From: Candidatus Helicobacter avicola
GTDB lineage: Bacteria > Campylobacterota > Campylobacteria > Campylobacterales > Helicobacteraceae
Assembly (NCBI GenBank): GCA_019112865.1
Contig: DXIN01000014.1
Location: forward strand, 22,139-86,138
DNA: 64,000 bases
Direction: 5' to 3'
Each line of letters opens with the position of its first letter. The first letter of the stretch is position 1. The notes below the pieces were generated by a model. The model did no database searches, was not told where the DNA came from, and worked only from the letters and a program-made list of their open reading frames with translations. The translations under genes were made by a program, and so were the position numbers. Below are positions 46,039 to 57,228 of the stretch, one piece after another.

Positions 46039-46990
46039 CTAAAAGAGCTTGGCGCATTCCCATGCATCTAGCGGCGTGTCTTTGTGCAATGCCAAAACAT
46101 CGTAATAGTAAATATGTTTGTTGCTTTTGCGTGTGTAGTCCAAAAGCAGAGTGAGGTTGGGAATATCACCTGAATCCAGCACAATGAGGAGATTTCCGAA
46201 GTTGTCAAAGATGAGGAGTTGTGTATAGCCTAGGGATTTGAGGCTGTCAAAAATACTTGTTGGATTTTCATTTTGGGCTTGGAGGAAAAACAGATCCCAT
46301 TCAAAAAAGAGCGCACTTTTATAGGTTTGCAAGGTATGGGTGGCGCTTCGAAGGACTTTGAAATCAAAGCCATCAGTGTCGATTTTGATAAAATTTGGGC
46401 TAAAGTGGTGTTTGGCAATGAGCGAATCAAGCGTGTGAAATGTGAGATTTTGGGGTGAATCTTTGGAATCTGTTGGGTTGGCAAGATGCTGGAGCTTGGC
46501 ACTCCCATCGTAACGCGTAATTGTGTAGGAATCTTGCGTATCAGTTATAAAAGAGTTTTCAATAAGGAGTTTTGGTGTATCCCCCCCCCCTAATAGCCTC
46601 CCCATAGTGTCTGGAGAAATTGCGTTCAATAAGGGTGTTGTAGGATTTTTCGCCCTCGATGAGCAAAAATCGTGCTTGGGGGCTATCCATAAACACAGCA
46701 GTGTCGCCGATGTTTGCGCCAACATCAACGATATGTATGAAACCCATTTTTTGGGCAATATAGTGAGCAATTTTGTGGAGCTGCATATCGTAAGTGGGGT
46801 AGAGTTTTTGATTGAGAAAAATCGTGTGGGAAAATGGCATAGTCAAGGTGTAACCACGAAATTTTAATGTGATGAGTGGGTCGGTAAATTTTAGAATCAA
46901 AGCACGTAGCTTGGTGTAGAATCTAAAACTCACTTTATGCCTTGAGGCGAGAATCTGTCGATAAACAAAAGTAGCAATTTGTGCAAACAT
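46039..46990 (-). pseudogene. FkbM-family methyltransferase, phase-variable, out of frame here
   Basis: Start ATG 46990 with AAAGGA 6 bp upstream. The first piece (about 140 residues) holds the SAM-binding motif VDVGANIGDTAVFMD and LLIEGEKSYNTLIERN, then runs into a 10-G tract and stops. The second piece continues in another frame with FHTLDSLIAKHHF, FIKIDTDGFDFKVLRSA and ALFFEWDLFF, the FkbM C-terminal half. A tract of 9 or 12 G would restore one protein of about 317 residues. FkbM enzymes O-methylate sugars of surface glycans. Read as an OFF phase variant; a sequencing slip in the tract is the alternative. Confidence 0.85.
46581..46590 (-). repeat. Poly-G(10) phase-variation tract
   Basis: Ten C on the plus strand (G in coding sense) exactly where the FkbM frames part. 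Confidence 0.9.
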
Positions 46991-47157
46991 AAAAAATCCT
47001 TTATTGTCGTGGTATTTGCAGAAAGTTTCGTAATGATACAACAAATTCAACAATAACACCTCGATAAATTTCAAATTTTGTCCTTATACAAAGGAAATAA
47101 TTTTTTATTTATTTGCGAAAAATAGGGAAAAGTCTTGCAAAAAAAAATTTTTTTTAC

Positions 47158-47163
47158 TACAAT
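47158..47163 (+). promoter_or_regulatory. -10 box of ribosomal protein operon
   Basis: TACAAT, preceded by a run of nine A then eight T (47139-47155) covering the -35 region, likely a bent or UP-like element for a strong promoter. The leader to rpsJ is about 85 nt. Confidence 0.6.
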
Positions 47164-47253
47164 TCACATCTTTAAAAATTGCATCGTATATCGTATTTGT
47201 CTTTTGGATATGTATGAAACGCGATGAGTTCTTTATGTTAAAAGGATAGGATA

Positions 47254-47565
47254 ATGGAAAAGATTAGATTAAAGTTGAAAGCCTATGATTATAGGGTGTT
47301 GGATCGTTCAGTGGCTGCGATAGTAGAGGCTGTGAAGCGCACGGGTTCAGAGATTAGGGGACCTATTCCGCTTCCTACCAAAAAACGTCGCTATACGGTG
47401 CTTAAGTCTCCGCATATCAATAAAGATTCGCGTGAGCAATTTGAAATTAGGGTGCATCATCGTATTATTGATATTATGTCTGCTACGCCTGATACCGTAG
47501 ATAGTCTTATGAAGCTTGATCTAGCCCCGGAAGTAGATGTGGAAGTTACTTCTATGAGCAAATAG
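47254..47565 (+). CDS. rpsJ: 30S ribosomal protein S10
   Basis: 103 residues: [37 protein letters not shown]. First gene of the S10-spc-alpha array; S10 also serves as NusE in antitermination. RBS AAAGGATAGGATA. Neighbour spacing to rplC is 42 bp. Confidence 0.98.
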   Translation: MEKIRLKLKAYDYRVLDRSVAAIVEAVKRTGSEIRGPIPLPTKKRRYTVLKSPHINKDSREQFEIRVHHRIIDIMSATPDTVDSLMKLDLAPEVDVEVTSMSK

Positions 47566-47607
47566 CTTTTAGAGAATTAAGCTACAAATTACATTAAGGA
47601 AAGAGTT

Positions 47608-48186
47608 ATGGAATTTATCGTTGAAAAAATCGGTATGAGCCGAACCATTGGCACCAAAAGCGAGGCAGTTACACTTCTGCGCGTTTTGAATACAAAAGTG
47701 TGTGAGGTGTATGACAATGGTAAGGCGTTGGTAGCCTATCCAAAGGGTAAGGCTAGCAACAAAGCAATTGCTGGGATTCAAAAAAAATACAACTTGAGCA
47801 AAGAATTTAATAGATTTGCTACATTAAAAGTCGCTAACACGGAGCAAGGAGATATTAGCCTTGAGGCATTAGAGAGCGCAAAAAGTGTCAAGAGTATTTT
47901 TAATTCCAAAGGGCGAGGATTTAGTGGTGCGATGAAAAGATGGAATTTCCAAGGTGGTCCCGCTGCGCATGGTAGTAGATTCCATAGACGTCTTGGATCT
48001 ATCGGAAATCGTGAGTGGCCTGGACGTGTTCAGCCGGGTAAAAAAATGGCAGGACATTATGGTAATGAACGTGTTAATACAAGAAATATCGTTCTTTCTT
48101 TTGATAAGGAAAGTAGTATTTTAGTATTAAAAGGCTCTGTGGCAGGCTATAATGGAGCCTATGGCAGAATCCAGATTACACAATAA
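47608..48186 (+). CDS. rplC: 50S ribosomal protein L3
   Basis: 192 residues. Conserved [31 protein letters not shown]. Binds 23S rRNA near the peptidyl-transferase centre. RBS GGAAAGAG. Confidence 0.97.
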   Translation: MEFIVEKIGMSRTIGTKSEAVTLLRVLNTKVCEVYDNGKALVAYPKGKASNKAIAGIQKKYNLSKEFNRFATLKVANTEQGDISLEALESAKSVKSIFNSKGRGFSGAMKRWNFQGGPAAHGSRFHRRLGSIGNREWPGRVQPGKKMAGHYGNERVNTRNIVLSFDKESSILVLKGSVAGYNGAYGRIQITQ

Positions 48187-48203
48187 AATGAAGGTGTTAG
48201 ATT

Positions 48204-48827
48204 ATGAGTAAGGCAATCGTATTAGATAATAACCTCAAAAAGGGTGGTGAGATTGAGCTACCAAAGGAATATGAACAAGTCAATGAGCATAACTTGTATC
48301 TGTATGTGAAGTCATATCTTGCGTCTTTGCGTGCAAACAATGCTTATGCGAAAAATCGTGGCGAAGTTAGTGGTGGTGGCAAAAAGCCGTGGAGACAAAA
48401 AAAGAATGGACGTGCGCGTGCGGGGAGTATTACCTCTCCTATTTTTGTGGGTGGTGGTGTTTCTCACGGACCTACAAAGCGTAACTATGATTTAAAAATC
48501 AACAAAAAACAAAAACGTTTAGCACTTGAGTATGCACTGGCACAAAAGGCACAAATGGGTAAGCTCTTTGTTGTAGATTCTATAGCAATAGAGAGTGGCA
48601 AAACCAAAGATGCGTATGCGAGATTTAGTGCGCTTGGCGAGAAAAATGCGCTTTTTGTGGGGCAATTTAGTGATGAAAAAACATTTTTGGCATATCGTAA
48701 CTTGAGGGAGTGTTATGTAGTGGATTCTAATGAGCTCAATGCGTATTTAGTCGCTACATTCCGCTGTGTAGTCATCGAAAAAGCAGTTTTTGATGGGATT
48801 GTAGCAGCTAAGAGTGCGAATAAATAA
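48204..48827 (+). CDS. rplD: 50S ribosomal protein L4
   Basis: 207 residues: [20 protein letters not shown] loop that enters the exit tunnel. In E. coli L4 represses this operon; whether it does here is unknown. Confidence 0.97.
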   Translation: MSKAIVLDNNLKKGGEIELPKEYEQVNEHNLYLYVKSYLASLRANNAYAKNRGEVSGGGKKPWRQKKNGRARAGSITSPIFVGGGVSHGPTKRNYDLKINKKQKRLALEYALAQKAQMGKLFVVDSIAIESGKTKDAYARFSALGEKNALFVGQFSDEKTFLAYRNLRECYVVDSNELNAYLVATFRCVVIEKAVFDGIVAAKSANK

Positions 48828-48841
48828 GTGGAGGGGGAGAA

Positions 48842-49123
48842 ATGGCAGATATAACAGATATTAAATCAATCCTTTACACAGAAAAGTCTTTGGCTTTGCA
48901 AGAAAAAGGAATGCTTGTGGTGCAAACTGCAAGTGGTGTTACAAAAAATCAACTCAAAGCAGTGTTTCAGGAGTATTTTGGTTTTACTCCTTTAAAGATT
49001 AACTCTCTTAAGCAAGAGGGGAAAACAAAGCGTTTCCGAGGGAGAGAAGGCAAAAGAGCATCTTTTAAGAAATTTTATGTGAAAGTCCCAGAGGGCGCAA
49101 AGATTGACGCCCTTTCGGTGTGA
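48842..49123 (+). CDS. rplW: 50S ribosomal protein L23
   Basis: 93 residues: [36 protein letters not shown]. Tunnel-exit protein and docking site for trigger factor and SRP. RBS GGAGGGGGAG. Confidence 0.97.
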   Translation: MADITDIKSILYTEKSLALQEKGMLVVQTASGVTKNQLKAVFQEYFGFTPLKINSLKQEGKTKRFRGREGKRASFKKFYVKVPEGAKIDALSV

Positions 49124-49139
49124 TTAAAGGAGAGTAGAA

Positions 49140-49967
49140 ATGGCAATCAAGACATATAAGCCCTATACACCTAGTAGGAGGTTTATGAGTGGTTTGAGTT
49201 CCAAAGATATTACCGCGAAGCCGAGTGTGAGAAGTTTGCTCACAAAACTTCCTGTCTCTGCTGGGCGCAACAATAATGGACGTATCACAAGCCGGCATAA
49301 AGAGGGAGGAGCAAAGAAGCTCTATCGTATTATTGACTTTAAACGCAACAAGTTTGGCATTGAGGCTAAAGTAAGTGCGATTGAGTATGATCCATATAGA
49401 AATTGTAGAATTGCGCTTGTAACATATCCTGATGGAGAGAAGCGTTATATTATTCAGCCATCTGGTTTAAAAGTGGGAGATAGTGTGATGTCAGCAGAAT
49501 CTGGTTTGGACATCAAGGTGGGATTTGCGATGAAGCTCAAGGCAATCCCAATAGGAACGATCGTGCATAATATCGAAATGCACCCCGGTGCGGGCGGACA
49601 GCTTGCGAGAAGTGCGGGAGCTAGCGCACAAATAATGGGACGCGAAGGTAAATACATTATTTTGAGAATGCCAAGTGGCGAAATGCGTTATGTTTTAGAG
49701 GAATGTATGGCGACAATCGGTGTTGTAGGGAATGAGGATTTTATCAATATCTCTATTGGCAAAGCAGGGCGTAATCGTCATAGAGGTATCCGTCCGCAAA
49801 CTAGAGGTAGTGCGATGAACCCTGTGGATCACCCACATGGTGGTGGTGAGGGTAAAACTGGCTCAAGTGGGCACCCTGTGTCTCCTTGGGGAACGCCTGC
49901 TAAGGGCTTTAAAACTCGAAAGAAAAAAGCGAGTGATAAGCTCATTATTTCAAGAAAGAAAAAATAA
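49140..49967 (+). CDS. rplB: 50S ribosomal protein L2
   Basis: 275 residues, normal length: [35 protein letters not shown], and the conserved [15 protein letters not shown] loop near the peptidyl-transferase centre. RBS AAAGGAGAG. Confidence 0.98.
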   Translation: MAIKTYKPYTPSRRFMSGLSSKDITAKPSVRSLLTKLPVSAGRNNNGRITSRHKEGGAKKLYRIIDFKRNKFGIEAKVSAIEYDPYRNCRIALVTYPDGEKRYIIQPSGLKVGDSVMSAESGLDIKVGFAMKLKAIPIGTIVHNIEMHPGAGGQLARSAGASAQIMGREGKYIILRMPSGEMRYVLEECMATIGVVGNEDFINISIGKAGRNRHRGIRPQTRGSAMNPVDHPHGGGEGKTGSSGHPVSPWGTPAKGFKTRKKKASDKLIISRKKK

Positions 49968-49976
49968 GGAAATACT

Positions 49977-50258
49977 ATGTCAAGATCGATAAAAAAAGGT
50001 CCATTCATTGATGGTTCTTTGCTCAAAAAAGTTTTGAAAGCCAAAGATTCTAAAGATAACAAGCCTATTAAGACTTGGTCAAGACGAAGCACGATTTTAC
50101 CCGATATGATAGGTTTGACTTTTAATGTGCATAATGGTAGGGCGTTTGTTCCAGTGTATATCACAGAAAATCATGTTGGGTATAAGCTGGGTGAGTTTGC
50201 TCCTACAAGAACTTTCAAGGGACATAAAGGTAGTGTCCAAAAGAAAATTGGTAAGTAA
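49977..50258 (+). CDS. rpsS: 30S ribosomal protein S19
   Basis: 93 residues: [46 protein letters not shown] end ([14 protein letters not shown]). Part of the 30S head. RBS AAGGAAA. Confidence 0.98.
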   Translation: MSRSIKKGPFIDGSLLKKVLKAKDSKDNKPIKTWSRRSTILPDMIGLTFNVHNGRAFVPVYITENHVGYKLGEFAPTRTFKGHKGSVQKKIGK

Positions 50259-50267
50259 GGAGAGGGT

Positions 50268-50828
50268 ATGAGCAAGGCATTATTACGATATATTAGGCTT
50301 TCTCCTACAAAAGCTCGTTTGATTGCAAGGGAGATTCAAGGAATGAACGCGGAGCTTGCTATTGCAAGTTTAGAATTTACACCTAACAAAGCAGCGAGAA
50401 TTATCTCCAAGGTAGTTGCCTCAGCAGTAGCAAATGGTGGTTATGATGCACAAGATGTGGTGATTACCTCTTGTAGGGTTGATGCAGGTCCTGTATTAAG
50501 ACGCTTTATGCCTAGAGCCAAAGGACGTGCTACGCCAATCAGGAAGCCAACATCACATGTATTTGTAGAGGTAGGTGCTCCAAAGACTGCACAAGATAAG
50601 GAGGCGAAAGTTTCTAAAAAGTCAGAATCTAAACCGAAGACACCAAAGGATACGCAGATAAAACCTGCACAAACAGAGTCAAAAAAAGTAGAGCCAAAAA
50701 AGACTGGGGGTAAAGACTCCGGTGCGAAGCCCAAGGTAAATAAGTCCAAGGACACAGAATCTAAGGCTGCAAAACCAAAAGCTACTACGACAAAAACGAG
50801 CAAAAAAACAGAAGGTGAGGGCAAGTAA
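50268..50828 (+). CDS. rplV: 50S ribosomal protein L22 with long lysine-rich C-terminal tail
   Basis: 186 residues. The globular L22 body ends near residue 112 ([24 protein letters not shown], partial; HVFVEVG); the E. coli protein is 110 residues. The remaining about 72 residues are Lys/Pro/Thr/Ser-rich and disordered ([34 protein letters not shown]). The tail leaves the tunnel side of the subunit; its role is unknown. The frame remains open to the usual stop 2 bp before rpsC, so this is not a frameshift artefact. Confidence 0.95.
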   Translation: MSKALLRYIRLSPTKARLIAREIQGMNAELAIASLEFTPNKAARIISKVVASAVANGGYDAQDVVITSCRVDAGPVLRRFMPRAKGRATPIRKPTSHVFVEVGAPKTAQDKEAKVSKKSESKPKTPKDTQIKPAQTESKKVEPKKTGGKDSGAKPKVNKSKDTESKAAKPKATTTKTSKKTEGEGK

Positions 50829-50830
50829 GT

Positions 50831-51562
50831 ATGGGTCAGAAAGTTAATCCAATAGGTTTGAGGTTAGGAATAAATAGGAATTGGTCTTCGCGTTGGTTTC
50901 CTGCTACACAGGCAACCCCTTCTAATATCTTAGAGGATCATATGATACGCAAATTCTTAAAGAGTGAGATGTATTATGCGGGGGTAAGTGAGATTATTAT
51001 TGAACGTGCTGCTCACAAAGTGCGTGTAACCGTCGTTGCTTCTAAGCCCGGACTCATTATAGGTAAGAAAGGGGTGGATATTGACAAACATAAGGAGGCT
51101 TTGAAAAAGCTTTTAAAGAAAGAGGTAAGTATCAATATCAAGGAAGCCAAGCGACCACAGACAAATGCACAGCTAGCTGCTGAAAATATTGCCACACAGC
51201 TTGAAAAACGCGTGGCATTTCGCCGTGCGATGAAAAAAGTTATGCAATCGGCACTCAAGTCCGGTGCTAAAGGTATTAAAGTCAAGGTATCTGGGCGATT
51301 AGCTGGAGCAGAAATGGCGCGAACTGAATGGTATATGGAGGGTAGGGTGCCCTTGCACACTTTAAGAGCAAAAATTGACTATGGATTTGCAGAGGCTATG
51401 ACGACTTATGGGATTATTGGTGTGAAGGTTTGGATTTTTAAGGGTGAAGTGCTACATAAAGGGATTGTGCAAGAAAAGAGTGAGAGAGAATCTAGTAGAG
51501 AATCTCACGCAGAAAGAGCCGATAAAGAACCAAGAACTAGAACAAGAAGAGGGAGGCAATAA
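50831..51562 (+). CDS. rpsC: 30S ribosomal protein S3
   Basis: 243 residues: [23 protein letters not shown] domain VIGKKG-like sequence ([15 protein letters not shown]), [20 protein letters not shown]. The last about 28 residues are an Arg/Glu-rich tail. It lines the mRNA entry channel. Confidence 0.97.
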   Translation: MGQKVNPIGLRLGINRNWSSRWFPATQATPSNILEDHMIRKFLKSEMYYAGVSEIIIERAAHKVRVTVVASKPGLIIGKKGVDIDKHKEALKKLLKKEVSINIKEAKRPQTNAQLAAENIATQLEKRVAFRRAMKKVMQSALKSGAKGIKVKVSGRLAGAEMARTEWYMEGRVPLHTLRAKIDYGFAEAMTTYGIIGVKVWIFKGEVLHKGIVQEKSERESSRESHAERADKEPRTRTRRGRQ

Positions 51563-51564
51563 TT

Positions 51565-51990
51565 ATGTTGATGCCAAAAAAGACAAAATATAGAAAGCAG
51601 ATGAAGGGTCGCAATCGCGGTAAGTCATTTCGCGGTTGCACTCTTGCTTTTGGAGATATAGGGATTAAGGCGTTGGAGCATGGGCGCATAGATTCTAGAC
51701 AAATAGAATCTGCGCGTATTGCGATGACGCGTCATATTAAGAGAGCTGGTAAGGTGTGGATACGGGTTTTCCCAGATAAGCCACTGACAGCCAAGCCTCT
51801 TGAAGTAAGAATGGGTAAGGGTAAAGGCGGTGTTGAGAAGTGGGTTATGAATATTAAGCCCGGTCGTGTCATCTATGAGATGATAGGTATTGAGGAAGGA
51901 TTGGCACGTGAAGCTTTGGCATTGGCACAGAGCAAACTTCCATTTAAAACAAAAATCATAACAAGCGAGAGTGAAAATGAAATTTACTGA
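51565..51990 (+). CDS. rplP: 50S ribosomal protein L16
   Basis: 141 residues: [65 protein letters not shown]. Its end overlaps the rpmC start. Confidence 0.98.
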   Translation: MLMPKKTKYRKQMKGRNRGKSFRGCTLAFGDIGIKALEHGRIDSRQIESARIAMTRHIKRAGKVWIRVFPDKPLTAKPLEVRMGKGKGGVEKWVMNIKPGRVIYEMIGIEEGLAREALALAQSKLPFKTKIITSESENEIY

Positions 51991-52171
51991 ATTGAAAGAC
52001 AAAGACATTGTCGAATTACAAAAGCTACTTAAAGAGAAAAAAACATTGTTGTTTGAGACTAGACTTAAGCTAAAAACTATGCAATCAACAAACCCTAGTG
52101 AGCTTAAGTTTGTGCGCAAGGATATAGCACGGATTAATACGGCTATCAATGCTAAAAAGGATGCTAAATGA
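51977..52171 (+). CDS. rpmC: 50S ribosomal protein L29
   Basis: 64 residues from ATG 51977 (a GTG two codons earlier is possible): [33 protein letters not shown] coiled helical protein at the tunnel exit. Overlaps rplP and rpsQ. Confidence 0.95.
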   Translation: MKFTELKDKDIVELQKLLKEKKTLLFETRLKLKTMQSTNPSELKFVRKDIARINTAINAKKDAK

Positions 52172-52434
52172 GTGAAAAACAAGCCCACAAGAGAGTGATT
52201 CAAGGGAGAATCGTAAGTAAGGCAGGCGATAAGAGTGTGGTAGTGCTTGTGGAGAGAAAGGTGCTCCACCCAAAATATAGAAAAATTGTTAAGAGATTCA
52301 AAAAATACACGATCCACGATGAGAATAACGAGGCAAAAATTGGTGATGTGGTGAGTGCGATTGAGTGCAGACCAATCTCTAAAAGCAAGGCTTTTAGGCT
52401 CAAAGACATCGTGGTCAAAGGAGTAGAGCTATGA
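52168..52434 (+). CDS. rpsQ: 30S ribosomal protein S17
   Basis: 88 residues: [44 protein letters not shown] overlaps with rpmC and rplN. Confidence 0.97.
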   Translation: MSEKQAHKRVIQGRIVSKAGDKSVVVLVERKVLHPKYRKIVKRFKKYTIHDENNEAKIGDVVSAIECRPISKSKAFRLKDIVVKGVEL

Positions 52435-52799
52435 TACAGAGTTTTACGAGATTAAATGTAGCTGATAATAGTGGTGCCAAAGAGATTATGTGTATCAAGG
52501 TGCTTGGTGGTAGTCATAGGCGTTACGCACGCGTAGGAGATGTGATTGTGGCGTCTGTCAAAAAGGCTATTCCAAATGGAAAGGTTAAAAAAGGGCAGGT
52601 AGTTAAGGCAGTCATTGTGCGGACAAAAAAAGAGATTCATAGGGATAATGGATCGTTGGTTCGTTTTGATGAAAATGCGGCTGTGATCCTTGATGCCAAG
52701 AGAGAACCTATTGGCACGAGGATTTTTGGACCAGTTAGTCGAGAAGTGCGATATGCAAATTTTATGAAAATAGTATCGTTAGCTCCGGAGGTGTTATAG
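52431..52799 (+). CDS. rplN: 50S ribosomal protein L14
   Basis: 122 residues: [48 protein letters not shown]. First gene of the spc-type segment. Universal subunit-interface protein. Confidence 0.98.
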   Translation: MIQSFTRLNVADNSGAKEIMCIKVLGGSHRRYARVGDVIVASVKKAIPNGKVKKGQVVKAVIVRTKKEIHRDNGSLVRFDENAAVILDAKREPIGTRIFGPVSREVRYANFMKIVSLAPEVL

Positions 52800-53032
52800 T
52801 GAAATGCAAGATTAAAAAGGGCGATATGGTTGTGGCTATCGCCGGTGATGATAAGGGCAAGAGTGGCAAAGTGCTCCAAGTGTTGCCAAAAAAAGGACAG
52901 GTGATAGTTGAGGGCTTGAGAGTGGTTAAAAAAGCTGTTAAGCCTAGTGAAAAAGATCCCAAAGGTGGTTTTGTAAGCAAAGAAATGCCAATGAGTATTT
53001 CTAATGTGAAAAAAGCAGAGGGAGACAAATAA
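52799..53032 (+). CDS. rplX: 50S ribosomal protein L24
   Basis: 77 residues, GTG start sharing a base with the rplN stop (RBS GGAGG inside rplN): [23 protein letters not shown] motif. It shares its last base with rplE. Confidence 0.96.
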   Translation: MKCKIKKGDMVVAIAGDDKGKSGKVLQVLPKKGQVIVEGLRVVKKAVKPSEKDPKGGFVSKEMPMSISNVKKAEGDK

Positions 53033-53577
53033 TGTTTGAATTGCGAAAAAAATATAAAGAAGAAATTATTCCAAAGCTAAGAGAGGAGTTGCAAATCACA
53101 AATGCTATGCTTATCCCAAAGTTAGAAAAAATTGTGATTAGCGTAGGTGCAGGTGAGTATGCAAAAGATAGTAAGATTATGCAAAACATTGCTGATACAA
53201 TCTCACTTATTGCTGGACAAAGGGCAATCATCACAAAGGCTAAAAAATCTGTGGCAGGCTTCAAAATGCGTGAAGGTATGCCAATGGGCGTAAAGGTAAC
53301 GCTTAGAGGGAATATGATGTATAACTTTTTAGAGAAGCTTATTGTGATTGCATTACCTAGAGTGAAGGACTTTAGGGGAATTAAACGCAATGGTTTTGAT
53401 GGGAGGGGGAATTATAGCTTTGGACTTAATGAGCAGCTTATGTTCCCTGAAGTAGTGTATGATGACATTATGGTAACGCATGGTATGAATATCACGATTG
53501 TAACATCAACTAACAGCGATAAAGAGGCTTTCAAACTGCTTGAATTGTTTGGTATGCCTTTTGCAAAAGGACGATAA
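53032..53577 (+). CDS. rplE: 50S ribosomal protein L5
   Basis: 181 residues: [30 protein letters not shown] region ([14 protein letters not shown]), [19 protein letters not shown]. Binds 5S rRNA. Confidence 0.98.
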   Translation: MFELRKKYKEEIIPKLREELQITNAMLIPKLEKIVISVGAGEYAKDSKIMQNIADTISLIAGQRAIITKAKKSVAGFKMREGMPMGVKVTLRGNMMYNFLEKLIVIALPRVKDFRGIKRNGFDGRGNYSFGLNEQLMFPEVVYDDIMVTHGMNITIVTSTNSDKEAFKLLELFGMPFAKGR

Positions 53578-53578
53578 G

Positions 53579-53764
53579 ATGGCAAAAAAATCTATGATAG
53601 CAAAAGCTAAAAGAAAAGCAAAGTTTAGTGTGAGGGCTTATACAAGATGCCAAGTATGTGGGAGACCACATTCTGTGTATAGAGATTTTGGGTTGTGTCG
53701 TGTATGCCTACGAAAAATGGGTAATGAGGGGCTGATCCCTGGGCTTAGAAAAGCAAGCTGGTAA
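53579..53764 (+). CDS. rpsN: 30S ribosomal protein S14, zinc-binding type
   Basis: 61 residues from ATG 53579 after GCAAAAGGACGATAAG: the CXXC-X12-CXXC zinc ribbon CQVCGRPH...CRVC marks the C+ short S14 type, as usual in this class. Confidence 0.97.
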   Translation: MAKKSMIAKAKRKAKFSVRAYTRCQVCGRPHSVYRDFGLCRVCLRKMGNEGLIPGLRKASW

Positions 53765-53774
53765 GGAGTGGATA

Positions 53775-54170
53775 ATGGTAAATGATATTATTGCAGATTC
53801 TCTAACGCGCATTCGTAATGCTTCTATGAGGAGACTTGAAGTTACAACTTTGTATTACGCAAAGATTGTGGTTTCTATTTTGGAAGTGTTTAAAACGAAG
53901 GGTTTTATCAAAGACTACAAGGTAATTGATAAAGATGGTAAGCAGTCTATTAGTGTGCAGCTTGAGTATGATGAACAAGGTAGAAGTGCAATTAATGAAA
54001 TCAAGAGAATCAGCACACCGGGCAGACGTGTGTATAAGGGACATAACGAACTAAAGCGATTCAAAAATGGTTATGGCACTATTGTTGTAAGCACAAGTAA
54101 GGGTGTGATCGCAAACGACGAGGCATATAGGGCTAATGTCGGTGGTGAAGCACTTTGTAGTATATGGTAA
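53775..54170 (+). CDS. rpsH: 30S ribosomal protein S8
   Basis: 131 residues: [48 protein letters not shown]. In E. coli S8 is the spc operon repressor. RBS AAGGAGTGGATA. Confidence 0.98.
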   Translation: MVNDIIADSLTRIRNASMRRLEVTTLYYAKIVVSILEVFKTKGFIKDYKVIDKDGKQSISVQLEYDEQGRSAINEIKRISTPGRRVYKGHNELKRFKNGYGTIVVSTSKGVIANDEAYRANVGGEALCSIW

Positions 54171-54185
54171 GAGGGAGGAATAGCA

Positions 54186-54722
54186 ATGTCAAGAGTTGGA
54201 AAAAGACCAATTAGTATCCCAAAGGGTGTAGAAGTGGCATTGGAGGGAAGCAAACTCCTCTTTAAGAATGCTAAATCCCAACAAGAGCTTGAAACTTTTG
54301 GGCGTGTGAAGATAGAAATAAAGGATGGCAATATTCATTTTGCCAAAAGTGATGATACGCCACAATCTCGTGCATATTGGGGGACCTATCGAGCTTTGGC
54401 AAACAACATAGTTGTGGGCTTGAGCAGTGGTTTTAGTAAAGTTTTGGAAATAAATGGCGTGGGCTATAAAGCGAGTGTCAATGGTAAGAATCTAGAGCTT
54501 GCACTTGGTTTTTCACACCCTGTAATATACCCTATACCCCAAGGTATTGAAATGAGTGTGGATAAAAACGCCATTACCATTAAGGGCAGCAATAAACAAC
54601 AAGTTGGGCAGATTGCTGCTGAAATTAGGAAGTTTAGACCGCCAGAACCTTACAAGGGGAAGGGTATCAAATATTCTGATGAAGTGATTATCCGCAAAGC
54701 AGGTAAGACTTCTAAAAAATAA
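54186..54722 (+). CDS. rplF: 50S ribosomal protein L6
   Basis: 178 residues: [58 protein letters not shown]. Confidence 0.98.
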   Translation: MSRVGKRPISIPKGVEVALEGSKLLFKNAKSQQELETFGRVKIEIKDGNIHFAKSDDTPQSRAYWGTYRALANNIVVGLSSGFSKVLEINGVGYKASVNGKNLELALGFSHPVIYPIPQGIEMSVDKNAITIKGSNKQQVGQIAAEIRKFRPPEPYKGKGIKYSDEVIIRKAGKTSKK

Positions 54723-54729
54723 GGTGTGA

Positions 54730-55089
54730 ATGATGAGAGAGAATGTATTAGAGAGAAAAAAAATATTACGCACTAAGCGCAAGCTTAGAACAAGAGGGAA
54801 GGTTTTTGGCGTAGCTGATATGCCTCGAGTAACGATTTTTAGATCCAATAGGTATTTTTATGCACAAGCGATAAACGATACAGAATCTAAGACATTAGCA
54901 GTAGCTGATGGCAAAAAAATGGGACTTGGCAACAATAAAGAAAATGTTATTAAAATTGCCCAAAGTTTTGCCCAAGAATTGAAAAAAATAGGCGTCTCTA
55001 AAGTCGTTTTTGATAGAAATGGCTATTTGTATCATGGTGTAGTGGCAGCGTTTGCAGATACCTTACGAGAGAATGGTATTGCATTTTAG
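54730..55089 (+). CDS. rplR: 50S ribosomal protein L18
   Basis: 119 residues (a second ATG follows directly): [56 protein letters not shown]. Binds 5S rRNA. Confidence 0.96.
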   Translation: MMRENVLERKKILRTKRKLRTRGKVFGVADMPRVTIFRSNRYFYAQAINDTESKTLAVADGKKMGLGNNKENVIKIAQSFAQELKKIGVSKVVFDRNGYLYHGVVAAFADTLRENGIAF

Positions 55090-55108
55090 ATGATGTGAAA
55101 GGAAATAT

Positions 55109-55549
55109 ATGGAAATCAATAGAGAAGAATTTAGCGAAGTAGTCGTAAATATCGGTAGGGTAACAAAGGTTGTCAAGGGTGGTCGTCGCTTTAGATTCAA
55201 TGCGTTGGTTGTCGTGGGCAACAAAAATGGTCTCATTGGTTTTGGGTTAGGAAAAGCTAAAGAGGTTCCTGATGCGATCAAAAAAGCGATTGATGACGCA
55301 TTCAAAAATATTATCAAAGTCAATGTCAAAGGTACGACTATCGCTCACGATATTGAGTGCAAATACAATGCAAGCCGTATTTTACTAAAACCTGCAAGTG
55401 AGGGAACTGGTGTTATTGCCGGTGGTTCAGCGCGTTCTGTGATTGAACTTGCAGGGATTAAGGATATTTTGACAAAATCTCTTGGTTCAAACAACCCTTA
55501 CAATATCGTTCGTGCTACTGTTGATGCGTTGTCTAAAATCAAAGCTTAA
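55109..55549 (+). CDS. rpsE: 30S ribosomal protein S5
   Basis: 146 residues: [55 protein letters not shown]. Accuracy protein at the mRNA entry. RBS AAAGGAAATAT. Confidence 0.98.
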   Translation: MEINREEFSEVVVNIGRVTKVVKGGRRFRFNALVVVGNKNGLIGFGLGKAKEVPDAIKKAIDDAFKNIIKVNVKGTTIAHDIECKYNASRILLKPASEGTGVIAGGSARSVIELAGIKDILTKSLGSNNPYNIVRATVDALSKIKA

Positions 55550-55567
55550 GTGATAAAAGGAGATTTC

Positions 55568-55969
55568 GTGGCATTAGAAAATATTAAACCTGCAAGAGGC
55601 AGCGTAAGAGAAATTAAGCGAGTGGGGCGTGGTCAAGGTAGCGGTATGGGCAAGACTTCCACAAGAGGTGGAAAGGGACAAACTGCTAGGACAGGTTATA
55701 AAGCAAAAAGAGGTTTTGAGGGTGGTCAGCAACCACTCCAAAGGCGTTTGCCAAAGGTGGGCTTTACCTCTAGGGTTCTCAAGCCTTATGTCATTAATGC
55801 GGATAAGGCAAACGTGCTAGAATCGTTAGAAGAGATTACTATGGTAAGTTTGCGAGAGAAAATCAATATACCTTCGTATGTTACAAGAGTTAAGATTATC
55901 GGAACAAAGGCAAAAACACTTGCTGCTAAAATTAAGGATTCGTCTATCAAAACCAGTGGAAGCAAATAA
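55568..55969 (+). CDS. rplO: 50S ribosomal protein L15
   Basis: 133 residues with a GTG start chosen because AAAGGAGA lies 4 bp upstream and residues match L15: [51 protein letters not shown]. It shares one base with secY. Confidence 0.96.
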   Translation: MALENIKPARGSVREIKRVGRGQGSGMGKTSTRGGKGQTARTGYKAKRGFEGGQQPLQRRLPKVGFTSRVLKPYVINADKANVLESLEEITMVSLREKINIPSYVTRVKIIGTKAKTLAAKIKDSSIKTSGSK

Positions 55970-57228
55970 TGAATAGAGCGATTGTTAATAAAATCCTTAT
56001 TACTTTAGCATTTTTGTTTGCTTATAGAGTGTTTGCGTATGTTACCGTGCCAGGTGTTGATGTAGGGGTAATCCAAAGCATTATTAGTGATTATTCAGAT
56101 GGTGTTTTGGGTTTGTTCAATATGTTTAGTGGCAACGCTATTGAGCGTTTTAGTATCATTTCTTTGGGTATTATGCCTTATATTACTGCTTCCATTATTA
56201 TGGAACTTCTTTCTGCTACCTTTCCGGGTTTAGCAAAAATGAAAAAAGAACGTGATGGTATGCAAAAATATATGCAAATCATTCGCTATGTTACAATCGT
56301 CATTACTATCATTCAAGCAGTGAGCGTAAGTATAGGGCTTGGCAGTATGCAAGAGGGTGCGCGCTCTGCCGTAACTATTGATTTGCCTATCTTTGTAACC
56401 ATAGCGGTTTTTTCTATGCTTACAGGCACAATGTTGCTTATGTGGATTGGCGAGCAGATTACGCAGAGAGGCGTTGGTAACGGAATTAGTCTTATTATTT
56501 TTGCGGGTATTGTATCAGGGATTCCACAGGCTGTCGCCACGGTATTTGATTTGGTAAATACCGATCAAATTAGCATTATCGCATTTATAGGACTTTTGAT
56601 TGTGGTGATTGCTACAATTTTAGCCATCATCATCGTAGAGCTTTCAGAACGCAGGGTGCAGGTATCCTATGCACGCAAGGTTATTATGCAAAACCAAAAT
56701 AAGCGCATTATGAACTACATACCTATAAAAATTAATCTTAGTGGTGTGATTCCACCGATTTTTGCATCGGCGATTTTGGTGTTTCCTTCTACGCTTTTGC
56801 AGGCTTCTTCAAATGATGTAGTGCGTAGGATTGCTGACATCTTGAGTCCGACTGGATACACATATAATGCCCTTATGTTTTTGTTGGTTATTTTCTTTGC
56901 ATATTTTTACTCTTCGATAGTTTTTAATGCCAAGGATATAGCGGATAATCTCAAACGTCAAGGTGGGTTTATACCTGGTATGCGTCCGGGTGAAGGCACA
57001 GCGACATTCCTCAATAATGTGGCGAGCAACCTTACTCTGTGGGGTTCTTTGTATTTGGCTCTTGTTTCTACGCTTCCATGGCTTATTGTCAAAGCAACAG
57101 GCATACAATTTTATTTTGGTGGGACGGCAGTGCTTATCGTGGTGCAAGTAGCCATAGATACGATGCGCAAAATCGAAGCCCAGATTTATATGAATAAATA
57201 CAAAACATTAAGTGCGGTTGGATTGTAA
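55969..57228 (+). CDS. secY: Preprotein translocase channel subunit SecY
   Basis: 419 residues with ten membrane helices: FAYRVFAYVTVPGVD, FSIISLGIMPYITASIIMEL, ERRVQVSYARKV, INLSGVIPPIFASAIL, ADNLKRQGGFIPGMRPG. The channel by which the signal-peptide-bearing proteins of this window cross the inner membrane. Overlaps rplO by one base; map follows directly. Confidence 0.98.
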   Translation: MNRAIVNKILITLAFLFAYRVFAYVTVPGVDVGVIQSIISDYSDGVLGLFNMFSGNAIERFSIISLGIMPYITASIIMELLSATFPGLAKMKKERDGMQKYMQIIRYVTIVITIIQAVSVSIGLGSMQEGARSAVTIDLPIFVTIAVFSMLTGTMLLMWIGEQITQRGVGNGISLIIFAGIVSGIPQAVATVFDLVNTDQISIIAFIGLLIVVIATILAIIIVELSERRVQVSYARKVIMQNQNKRIMNYIPIKINLSGVIPPIFASAILVFPSTLLQASSNDVVRRIADILSPTGYTYNALMFLLVIFFAYFYSSIVFNAKDIADNLKRQGGFIPGMRPGEGTATFLNNVASNLTLWGSLYLALVSTLPWLIVKATGIQFYFGGTAVLIVVQVAIDTMRKIEAQIYMNKYKTLSAVGL

